Below the pieces are notes generated by a model that did not search any database, had not been told where the DNA came from, and was given only the letters and a program-made list of their open reading frames with translations. Shown here in pieces: positions 19,401-23,634 of a stretch of 42,874 nt of DNA; the stretch's first letter is position 1, and every line of letters begins with the position of its first letter. Source of the stretch: Scybalousia_A sp964626385 (GTDB taxonomy: Bacteria; Bacteroidota; Bacteroidia; Bacteroidales; P3); the NCBI GenBank assembly GCA_964626385.1, contig CAZVEO010000002.1, forward strand, positions 1 to 42,874, written 5' to 3'. A program made the translations under genes and the position numbers.

Positions 19401-19473
19401 CCAAAAGTGTAGGTTGAGCATACAAACACCCAACAAACACGCTGCACATAATGATAAATAATAGTTTCTTCAT
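7492..19473 (-). CDS. Giant secreted multi-domain protein with T9SS type A C-terminal domain
   Basis: The 3,993-residue protein has a signal peptide (to about AYA, residue 19). Then I see: an N-terminal MAM/choice-of-anchor-like jelly roll (about 25-235, ending WFLDDIRLF); a domain at about 355-545 that recurs at about 1755-1938; two right-handed beta-helix regions (about 680-1155 and 2070-2495), each closing with a YNPCIGAREY / GPTIGAYEL element; a lamin-tail-like domain (about 1340-1480); a GEVED domain (about 2990-3150; WIDWNRNGTFEGEDNG); and another choice-of-anchor domain (about 3265-3450). Between these lie CARDB-like modules, twelve ending in an NDT motif. The last ~90 residues (from about 3905; NIPNPYDITTSIGF, GVYYYTMEY) are a T9SS sorting domain. 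No catalytic motif is evident, so a surface adhesin or scaffold is inferred. Confidence 0.92.
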   Translation of the reverse strand: MKKLLFIIMCSVFVGCLYAQPTLLEHVDFESGVPSNWTLSGVSGNGIDTSVYSSGAKAIRLQPSSSADVILTSPVYNITAGHNVRLEFSHLPLIASLSGTQEGVQVQVKTNSMSNWETLSNGGNINNPGDFDRTYGGGEKSFSGKFNFAYYWDNLFPNGTNITYQNIVDYLHNPTNYYYERFEWKNAIFYLNNFLTGTDNSFQIRFLLPKRTGNLPSGTIAVGWFLDDIRLFVSQLASEDIRVPQISSKITYPDQYIFPNCTDIEVSFNLQDRNGNLSSVADSIYLEYYVEGNSQIHRVPFINVASTKYTAHIPYAGVDSVICYRAVINDHKNNRLTYPFTYNTYFKFKSVVPYYGDATIKQTGTSQGEMVLKTGSSVCRAKYQMRYKAQELLDAGFGPGVLKGLSINVTQAGAAGSLLPNFKLRIGHVATDATLDNFSPYVNVTEVYSNTQLALPGLGWYYFAFNEDNPFVWDGISDIIITTCFDSPTIVSSATTKVECISATGSSTLKTELGTSSTQDACITTWDVNNPTMSLKPNFKFNFVNTCFFEYDAGISADSLQGLANARTCSDTITNIGFGLANQNYPLKVKLINQGTSPLTSILVSWMVDDDASTLQTATWTGNLASNGSTWFEVTNSFNLSAGQHTLKVWTSMIDDGTVDWNLSNDTATFNIIISQGQMSGVYAIGGNVAGVDDSRTYATFDDAFMMLINSEVNGAVTFKVKALDTVYSSPLVFPSCVAGVSATNTITFESADLTNRTKFATTALSDLGDVVATTQPTFSLEGVKHFRFKNFDIKPTTATNLINLSNTSEDIVFCGLNFTNFNSTLSSYNNNTTASYINIGAANNISVDSCTFNFMQASSHPRAIYVKGLSPVDPNMGVKITNSNFYLGTRNVIYLEYNTNTTIKGNTFENGFEESDYENLSEANYVTAAINTKELKFEANKLVLKGLSALSLSNVDNSRIANNLISIYNFSQLPIASYLSYGINLISGSNDTIVYNNVYGKSNYANNRRVIGMSLGADGQTTANNIVKNNMMVSDGHGYAILVKPTNSENSIASFTFSNNMYYKALSSSSIPLLSYNGATNTTEQSWKSYTEDSLSSYTIDPVFADWNNLYTSVVYPCMKGITINNITQDYYGNQRPTSYNPCIGAREYLAPQSNIHVLATGVTSGNFDGNNSYSSCNFANDSVFITFVNLSNNTIQSNDGIFKYKVNDNTPVSYTYSGTIVPDSTYTIVFPTTFYFSAINTDVYYTLTAWSDVVADTINDNDTAVAYINSFVQLPALSPMTTNINYGETATLSVTSQDSIYWYYSATDDEPFLKSQTFTTQTLYHDTAFYFSRKSEIPVVKITAVQFVSATEGLTNPMPSWATGNNNVYEISNIGSGALDMTGYKFAYVRQQRHGTPTNNVTLSNSMTKTYSFPNNFILQPNTSVWITNQTAPAGNTSTDVLYMGSGTSVMDTNGAGFVLRDASNTVIDAVSINYANFNTSTGVTSTIWTGSVVTPTVTAQVNGSTPTTHVAGIVRTDANYQTSSAWQSANASNPMSIGTYNDNLTLHRANDCYGAKTTYKVIINDPPANEIVLTDIQIANNNQTEACALTDVAFTIRMLNMGASATTDSIPLVARLYENNIVIDSFIEYYTPSLASDTVSYTLNQKFNLAATDSNRHFVVEIFSNLEADTVNYNDTVRINITSLQTPSTPTVISPININYAQSTTLSAQSNDNLIVWYDDANSDEPIAYGDYTTPLLYSSKTYYASAMQRTDDYVTVGAGTLQTGTSASTTDPGPFNGRRNHVKEQYLYKASDLLNAGMEAGNINSIAFNISSATAVNLQNYTVKIGTTSVEALSTWQTGLTDVYSNTISLTTANVGWYELPFITPYVWDGESNIVVEICFETSTNTAVRTYYSNTTSYNSSIAYRDNTNDACSWTGNPTSTVKKLPNTKFGVDNFGCESDKVPVEVVIDNAPACEVALVRFVSPANNTLESGVQTPITVLLRNNGTEAVDSATISLYTDSTQSTPIVFNWTGSLNSGDSVEVNVCDTIFTPGATTLIAVVDKDCDSIHSNDTIILPISICVGNSTGTTTYTIAHNDGDYASISDALKALSISGVCGPIIFNIDATSPYNESFIIPFINGISADSYVIFQGADSLNKPIIYTDTLSTQNFALNQAEYITFKNLVFTTKTATSLMKIENANNIKFEGVEFYSKNDANSLVTLTGENSNINFVNNIFADATTLITSDLTTEALNSNINITSSLFSGFTTAVALNSIDNLNIDHNTFRSYASTVIGKAISLRKIGGTDSRIEANDIYFKNATRLKTGIEIKDSYFTGDSPLMVFNNAISVVGNGSGSLNSLGIDVDSSSNVSFYFNTVNMASSTNSPSSNAMKVGKGSSSVVVRNNNLDNAAKGYAFYVERATNVSISNNNNYAVNGSRFAYWATNIANLTALQTANGMDGSSFAEENPFTNDSILSLLYPTSIANGGITIEGISTDIEGNTRPILPGPTIGAYELVRNDHDAGVISISSPISTVDYIEGDQIPVTVTIKNFGNYSLTEMQLVARLKYDEFDANVIQTLTETYNGMLTSMQEATYTFNGTLNAVLNTPISKPLYLEVYSVVDGDEYSLNDTSKTEVNVIPAYNLQMVRTDAITERCKLLNQQVSVQIKNVGERAIKSTDNVFITYEVEGKPDMTVTEQLILPYTYGGINYDSIQKNVQIGYTFNQTVNLYPLGNNDTTWRIRAYVSLNEDHVQTNDTSAYITVNSRRSPNPPIALNDTIFYGTIGHPSATQDGHLAIKWFRDSTHTEPFYTASYNNTQSRYTPYTTTDRVFADSIYYVRVNLSGSYPCESFYTEVKVVVRDRQPVDMAALDVVAPLHTISTTFNQSGAQLSHTNTETATQNASVYMEEDTVKFRIVNYGTQPTSNFNVTYSIATSATATPLLVTETCTQTIQPDQVFTYAFNTLADLSDASKTYRIRAWVDIPNDATHLNDTSDYRLVKPLNGNTIYPTPNVTDGSSLDIVRVQLSNIDNTTVTDDDTYSNFTQTVEPAVLFKGETDTLIVEHQNAASMDFGLYHSGWLKVWIDWNRNGTFEGEDNGVFFNNHYSNWECVYSDTVYRESTTNVIPIKVPEDALTGKTRMRIILSQEDSKHDFLASNNNMKIDKGEIEDYLLNILPMEENNAQLARFVSPSSTFQTDAQQNIKVRLKNVGRNTMTSADIHWFVNGQEQQVVNWTGNLQTSATEDVMLGTVNIDYGATNLLAYVVLGGDNFHANDTATTTIFRFRTYQITYEENFDDQVVINDDFFPYEINPNQPENCWQFGIPDADSNSIITEAYSLPYCWKTNLSGKYPKNNMSILYSPVFDIELIKPDTLSFMLYRAMGTGASMTVEYLDYQGQWQIISGDTVDGEPYGYNWYGDINGFKGNSNAWQRVSYSLEHLLTNMGVTAQFRFKFVSGAATPSEGVAIDDFRLVRGLRDQDAGVTYIELAPSLLPNYGQEFYPRVTVHNYGRGMISSYKVCYMAEDMHIPTCEDVNYGENGIPSGRDTVYTFQSGHYLDVSMPDPFSITAFTRLNPVDLYAENDTARANIVIGPLEKDAAVIAIEQPVEQIVANDDVEIAIRVRNYGLTPITELPVSYVITGASQVDEVITFNPPLYNGDEYIYRFNQRYHSSYGSVNLQVWSSLDGDYYHDNDTLFKRLQGSSYTQDIEARYVTIDDRNTSEIGVQLAFLNRSSIGLNNITVGYYYNGDKNTAVEETYRLGNTLPAGEYGYHYFTQKLPRNTYQSICAYVSVPNETNLSNDTTCTLMIGYADGAADTIFIEETSAEDCLVQLVGHNNGTLGGDNLVTANLVVNGDWSNIITQTFRWAYDEPNPELKEYMTFSYRIPKSDNGEYDVVAWIDYPGDFHPWNDTTRIYEVKTYVGLEDVPTQASSFVLEQNIPNPYDITTSIGFTLPTAGKVKLYVSNTLGQVLYTHEAQYSAGHHTIDFDAEKLSEGVYYYTMEYKGEKQVKKMIVTR

Positions 19474-19535
19474 TGTATATATTTTTTTATTATTAATCTA
19501 TATATAAGTATCTTATTTGTTTATAAATCAACCTA

Positions 19536-19569
19536 CAAATTTACAAATATTTTGCTTTTAAACACCAAA
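19536..19569 (-). promoter_or_regulatory. Promoter of the giant gene
   Basis: On the minus strand TTTG (19566-19569) and TAAATTTG (19536-19543) are 22 bases apart, leaving a leader of about 60 bases before the ATG at 19473. Confidence 0.5.
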
Positions 19570-19646
19570 TAAGCATCAATCTTTGTTTTTCTTAGTAGTT
19601 ATTCTTTATTATTTTACTAAATATCAAAACATTATACTCCAAAAAA

Positions 19647-20402
19647 TTAGTATCTCACAACAAAACCATCATTTGCTGAGCCTGATATGGTAACATTTAT
19701 AGAATTTTTTAGTCTTTTTTCTGCCGCTTTGCTTGCAAGCACACTCATTGTATGTCCACCCAAAGCACCTATAGCATCTGCAATTGCCACCACTGTACTT
19801 TTTTCATTGTTTGCCATTTGAGTACCTTCCCAATAAGAAAGCGAAGCTTTGAGAGTAGAAGTTGTTCTTAGAATTATGCCTTTTTCTTCTTCTGGTATAG
19901 AATATTGATTATTCAAAATTCTGCTTTCTTCATCTTTTATTATGGCAAGCATAGCATCTACAGAAGCAATTTCTCTGTTTTCAACTTGTTTTTCCATTAC
20001 AAAATTGAGTATTCTGTATAATTCACTTTTTGTAGAGGAATTCAAATCCAATGTATCTATAACATGTCTATAAGCATTATTGATATTTGTTAAAACATTA
20101 TTGGTATTTTGATTTACGCCCAATGTATCAAAGCCTTTGGAATACATATAATCGGAACAAATATTTATCAAAAGCGGTATATCGTTAGATAAATCTACAT
20201 TATGCTCCATTTCATAATTGTCCACATGCACAGTTACAGAGTCCAACCAAATATTGTGTTCTTCTCCTACATAATTATAAGGGTTTTCTGTTGTTTCGTT
20301 ATTTCTTTTTTCCTTTTTCTCCTCTTTGTCGTTATCGCAAGCATACACAAAAATCAAACACATAAAACAACAAACTCCCAACAATAAACTATTTGTTTTC
20401 AT
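19647..20402 (-). CDS. Hypothetical lipoprotein of the sigma-factor operon
   Basis: The 251-residue product has a type II signal peptide with lipobox around VYAC (Cys22), then a Lys/Glu-rich spacer typical of surface-exposed Bacteroidota lipoproteins. The middle (about 55-190) looks helical and contains LNSSTKSELYRILNFVMEKQ. The C-terminus has a small-residue stretch (ADAIGALGGHTMSVLASKAA) and ends in a short beta-like tail. No family is recognised. It starts two bases after the membrane protein gene and is the third gene of the sigma-factor operon, so it is probably controlled by, or senses for, that regulator. Confidence 0.7.
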   Translation of the reverse strand: MKTNSLLLGVCCFMCLIFVYACDNDKEEKKEKRNNETTENPYNYVGEEHNIWLDSVTVHVDNYEMEHNVDLSNDIPLLINICSDYMYSKGFDTLGVNQNTNNVLTNINNAYRHVIDTLDLNSSTKSELYRILNFVMEKQVENREIASVDAMLAIIKDEESRILNNQYSIPEEEKGIILRTTSTLKASLSYWEGTQMANNEKSTVVAIADAIGALGGHTMSVLASKAAEKRLKNSINVTISGSANDGFVVRY

Positions 20403-20404
20403 AT

Positions 20405-20932
20405 TTATTTACTAATTATTTGTACAAACAAGTTTTTTATCATTCTTAAAATAGACCAATCTCTCACAAGTCCCAAAATAGTTACAATTATCATCAAAAA
20501 CACATAAAACTCCGTCCATTGCATATTTATCAAAAGCACTACAAACACAATCAAGTCAAATATCATTTGAATAGTTTCCATTATAACCAAAAAATTACAA
20601 GTCTTTATTGTAGTATGCAAATTTTTACGTGTTTTATTCAAATCATATAATTTTCGCAAAAATACAACATTCCAAAGAATTACACAAATTAAAAACACTA
20701 TTGCCAATATTATACTATTGCCAAATTCCTTAGCATAATAATCACTATTAATAACAATATCACAAAGTAACAACATAGCCAAAAACGAGATAAAAATTTT
20801 TAAAACACTTATCGTTATATGTTTTCTTTTCATCCTGCTATGGCGTTTGGACACAAAAACATCCTGTTCCAATTGTCTTAACCTTTCTGTAGGTATGTTA
20901 TAAGATTCGTTTTCTTTAATATAATCAGACAT
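20405..20932 (-). CDS. Four-helix membrane protein, possible anti-sigma factor
   Basis: The 175-residue protein has a polar N-terminal region of about 40 residues (ERLRQLEQDVFVSKRHSRMKRK) followed by four hydrophobic segments at about 42-62, 72-92, 112-135 and 140-160. It lies nine bases downstream of an ECF sigma gene on the same strand. Membrane proteins in this position often hold ECF sigma factors inactive. No zinc anti-sigma motif (HxxxCxxC) is present, so the role rests on position alone. Confidence 0.6.
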   Translation of the reverse strand: MSDYIKENESYNIPTERLRQLEQDVFVSKRHSRMKRKHITISVLKIFISFLAMLLLCDIVINSDYYAKEFGNSIILAIVFLICVILWNVVFLRKLYDLNKTRKNLHTTIKTCNFLVIMETIQMIFDLIVFVVLLINMQWTEFYVFLMIIVTILGLVRDWSILRMIKNLFVQIISK

Positions 20933-20941
20933 AGTATAATC

Positions 20942-21463
20942 TTATATTATAATATTCAACTTATTGTATATATTTTTGATAACTTTCTTCAATCTGTGTA
21001 TTTTAGTAGTTACATTAGTATATTTATTATTTGTTATCTGAGCAATCTCTGTTATTGAATAGTCTTGTAAATAAAGCATCATTATATTTCTATCTTTCAA
21101 GCTCAAAGTATCCAAAATTTTATAAAATTTTTCCTTCTCATCTTTTTCGTTTAAAGGGTCGTATACTACTGATTGTTCCCGTGTTTTTATACTATTAAAA
21201 AGTTTTATTCTCTTTTTCTCATATCTATAATAAGTTACGGCAGTGTTTATCACTATGGTAGAAAACCAAGAAAAAAATTTACCCTGTTCCTTATAGGTTT
21301 TAAAAGCCTCAAAAACTCTACACAATATCTCTTGATACAAGTCCTCTACCTCTGTTTTGCTTCTATTTGTATAGGTAAGACAAACAGCATACAAAAATTT
21401 TTCTTTTTGCTGTATATACTCCAAAAGTTCTTCTTTGTTTCTTATTAGTGTATAATCTTCCAT
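20942..21463 (-). CDS. ECF-type RNA polymerase sigma factor
   Basis: The 173-residue protein has sigma region 2 (about 20-90; DLYQEILCRVFEAFKTYK, then FFSWFSTIVINTAVTYYR) and region 4 (about 118-168; LSLKDRNIMMLYLQDYSITEIAQI with a helix-turn-helix). It would direct RNA polymerase to its own regulon. The following two genes encode a four-helix membrane protein and a lipoprotein, making a compact three-gene signalling unit. A possible -7 element (TGTTTTTG, 21551-21558) gives a leader of about 90 bases; it departs from consensus. Confidence 0.9.
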   Translation of the reverse strand: MEDYTLIRNKEELLEYIQQKEKFLYAVCLTYTNRSKTEVEDLYQEILCRVFEAFKTYKEQGKFFSWFSTIVINTAVTYYRYEKKRIKLFNSIKTREQSVVYDPLNEKDEKEKFYKILDTLSLKDRNIMMLYLQDYSITEIAQITNNKYTNVTTKIHRLKKVIKNIYNKLNIII

Positions 21464-21597
21464 TTATCTTTTGTCCTGGTCCTGCAAGTTCATTTATTAT
21501 AATTAACGCAGAAAGAGAGAAAAAATCACACTCCACCTAATTTTTTTTTGCAAAAACATTTTTCGTTGAGTATACGGCTGTATATGTATATTTTTAA

Positions 21598-21605
21598 TAA
21601 CTTTG
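21598..21605 (+). promoter_or_regulatory. Promoter -7 element (TAACTTTG) that fixes the start of the 21621 gene
   Basis: TAACTTTG matches TAnnTTTG exactly, 15 bases before ATG 21621. A longer reading from TTG 21603 would begin inside this element, so that start is rejected. Confidence 0.6.
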
Positions 21606-21620
21606 CAAAAATTATTTACA

Positions 21621-22052
21621 ATGAAAAGAATATTTTTTGCATTTTTTGTTTTGTTATTAGGACTTTCTAACAATGTTTATTCTCAAGAAATAAAAGAAAG
21701 TTGTACCATAATAGAAACCTCTATAAAGGACAATCTTTATTATAACTTCACTTTATCGGGCGATGGTTTTTTGTCTTATAATTGGGGAAACAATGATGAT
21801 AATTTAACGGTTATTTCTATAGATTTAACCAAAGTAACCATTTCCAAGGACCACACAATAGGCTCTCCTAAGGTATGGATAAATTGCATTGATAATAATT
21901 CTTGTATAGACGAAGCAGGTAAAATGGGGGCAAAAGACGGTATGTATTTCAATTATTCTAAAACATACCTGCCAGCCAACAACGAAGCAGATATGGAGGC
22001 TATGTATATGCATCTTGATTATTTGATAAAAATAGCAACAGGTAAATACTAA
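21621..22052 (+). CDS. Small secreted hypothetical protein
   Basis: The 143-residue product has a signal peptide (MKRIFFAFFVLLLGLSNNVYS, cut before QE) and a mature part with beta-rich character, three Cys (SCTII, INCIDNNSC) and an acidic C-terminal helix (NEADMEAMYMHLDYLIKIATG). No family is recognised. It has its own promoter, is divergent from the sigma operon and stands alone. Confidence 0.7.
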   Translation: MKRIFFAFFVLLLGLSNNVYSQEIKESCTIIETSIKDNLYYNFTLSGDGFLSYNWGNNDDNLTVISIDLTKVTISKDHTIGSPKVWINCIDNNSCIDEAGKMGAKDGMYFNYSKTYLPANNEADMEAMYMHLDYLIKIATGKY

Positions 22053-22101
22053 TTAAGATTATAGCAATAAACATCTCTAACTATTTTTTTTACATAAAAA
22101 A

Positions 22102-22123
22102 ACCCTCCACTCACGCGGAGAGT
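22102..22123 (-). terminator. Terminator after hsp20
   Basis: A 7-bp stem with one G-T pair (22102-22108 with 22117-22123) is followed on the minus strand by seven T. It is about 50 bases past the Hsp20 stop. Confidence 0.6.
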
Positions 22124-22170
22124 CAAAGGATTTACTTCTTTTTTATGAATCTATATTAGTAGATTTTTCT

Positions 22171-22602
22171 TTATTCTTCTATGGCTATCTGCCTTGATGG
22201 ATTAGAAACTTTTACTTCGTTCTTAGGCAAAAGTATTCTAAGTACTCCATCTGTTACTTTTGCAGAAATTTTGTCTTTATCTATATCTTCTGGTAAAACA
22301 AGAGTCTGCTCAAATTTAGAGTAAGAAAACTCTCTTCTCAAATAGCGACCTTTGTTTTCCTTTTGTTCATCTTCTTTTTTGCTTTCCATTTTTATGCTTA
22401 GGTTACCCTCATTATTAACATGTACTTGAAAATCTTCTTTCCTCATACCTGGGGCTGCAACCTCAACCTTATATTCTTTGTCATTTTCTACAACATTTAT
22501 TGCAGGTGCTGTTGCATTTAACCTTGGCATAAAATCAGTGTCAAAAAAGTCGCTGAATACGCTCGGAATCCAATTGTCATTTTTTCTCATTAGTGGTAAC
22601 AT
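22171..22602 (-). CDS. hsp20: Small heat-shock protein, Hsp20/alpha-crystallin family
   Basis: The 143-residue chaperone has a short N-terminal arm with WIPSVFSDFFDTDF and an alpha-crystallin domain (about 35-130) with VEVAAPGMRKEDF and the conserved end DGVLRILLPK. Hsp20 proteins form oligomers that hold unfolding proteins in the cytoplasm. Translation may start at residue 1 or at Met5 (MRKNDNW). A 7-bp hairpin lies in the upstream region at 22654-22674; it is not the CIRCE element. A dedicated heat-shock promoter could not be recognised. Confidence 0.93.
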   Translation of the reverse strand: MLPLMRKNDNWIPSVFSDFFDTDFMPRLNATAPAINVVENDKEYKVEVAAPGMRKEDFQVHVNNEGNLSIKMESKKEDEQKENKGRYLRREFSYSKFEQTLVLPEDIDKDKISAKVTDGVLRILLPKNEVKVSNPSRQIAIEE

Positions 22603-22653
22603 AATCTTAATCTCCTATTTTTTAAATGTCAATTACTATATTATTTTTGTTTT

Positions 22654-22674
22654 GTTGTCTTTTTCTTAGACAAC
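22654..22674. other. Hairpin in the hsp20 upstream region
   Basis: gttgtct (22654-22660) pairs with agacaac (22668-22674) across a 7-base loop, about 50 bases upstream of the hsp20 ATG. Role unknown; an operator or RNA structure is possible. Confidence 0.35.
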
Positions 22675-22718
22675 TTTCAAAACACTATAACGCAAACAAA
22701 ATACCAAAACAAGAAAAA

Positions 22719-22763
22719 AGACAAAACGTCCTATTTTTTATGATAAAATAAGACGTTTTGTCT
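22719..22763 (-). terminator. Terminator after the ComF-like gene
   Basis: A 19-bp stem with one mismatch (22719-22737 with 22745-22763) with a 7-base loop lies some 70 bases past the ComF stop and is followed by a T-rich run on the minus strand. Confidence 0.75.
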
Positions 22764-22835
22764 ACAATATTGATAGTTTATTATTTTATATTATTCCCTT
22801 TCCATAGCGTAATTACTTTTGTCTTTGCTAAAAAA

Positions 22836-23534
22836 TTACATATTTATACGTTCAGAGGCGAGAGCAACAGCATATATGGTAACATTGTCTGCTTTTTTCA
22901 AAGCAACGCAACAAGCCTTTAAAGTAGAACAAGTTGTAATTACATCATCTATAATAAGAAGTTTTTTGTTTTTAAATTGCTCTCTATTTTTTAGGGCAAA
23001 GTTATCCTTTACGTTTTCATATCTTTCATTGGAAAGCAATGTATGTTGAGGCTTGTTGTTATTTATTCTATAAAGGTTATTTAAGGAAAGTTGCAATTTG
23101 GAATTTCTTTGTTTTAAATCTTTATAAACGACTTGTGCCAAAATTTCGCATTGATTAAATTGCCTACGATGTTGAGCTTTTTTGTGCAGAGGCACAGCAA
23201 CAATAAAATCCAAATCCTTTACCCAATCAAGTTTTTGTAATTGAGTGGAAAGTAAATGGGCTAACTTTAAGCCTTTTTGGACTTGTCTGTGAAATTTAAA
23301 AAGTTGTATTGCTTGCGAAGTATATCTATAATGAGCCAATACAAAAACATCCTCCACGTATGGCATAAGAGGAACAAAAAACTCATCTTTTTCCAAATGT
23401 GCTATCGGGTATAGTTGATTGCAAGAAGGACAAACAATGTTGTCTTCTTCTATTACCTTTCCGCAAAAAATACACTTGTTGGGAAAAATCAAAGAAAAAA
23501 TAGAAAACAATAAATTTTTAATCGTTACTATCAT
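22836..23534 (-). CDS. ComF-family phosphoribosyltransferase-like protein
   Basis: The 232-residue protein has an N-terminal four-Cys zinc site (Cys21, 24, 35, 38) and a type I phosphoribosyltransferase fold whose PRPP loop is LLIIDDVITTCST (about 192-204). RRQFNQCEILA (about 125) is also typical. ComF homologues take part in natural transformation in some bacteria; in Bacteroidota the role is less clear. It is a single gene between the M16 protease and Hsp20 and is flanked by terminators on both sides. Confidence 0.88.
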   Translation of the reverse strand: MIVTIKNLLFSIFSLIFPNKCIFCGKVIEEDNIVCPSCNQLYPIAHLEKDEFFVPLMPYVEDVFVLAHYRYTSQAIQLFKFHRQVQKGLKLAHLLSTQLQKLDWVKDLDFIVAVPLHKKAQHRRQFNQCEILAQVVYKDLKQRNSKLQLSLNNLYRINNNKPQHTLLSNERYENVKDNFALKNREQFKNKKLLIIDDVITTCSTLKACCVALKKADNVTIYAVALASERINM

Positions 23535-23565
23535 AGGAAAAAATATAGTTTTCTATATACAAAAA

Positions 23566-23605
23566 AATCGCACCACAATCTTTTTCTAAAAGAAAGGGTG
23601 CGATT
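23566..23605 (-). terminator. Terminator after the M16 protease gene
   Basis: A 9-bp stem (23566-23574 with 23597-23605), extended by a partial inner pairing, is followed on the minus strand by a T-run. Confidence 0.7.
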
Positions 23606-23634
23606 AAAATTCAATAATTTAACAAATTAAAACT

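Noticed and set aside
21603..21620. Upstream TTG start for the 21621 gene
   Set aside because: The TTG lies inside the promoter -7 element and the signal peptide starts at ATG 21621.
22603..22763. CIRCE-type heat-shock operator upstream of hsp20
   Set aside because: The hairpin arms (gttgtct/agacaac) do not match TTAGCACTC-N9-GAGTGCTAA.
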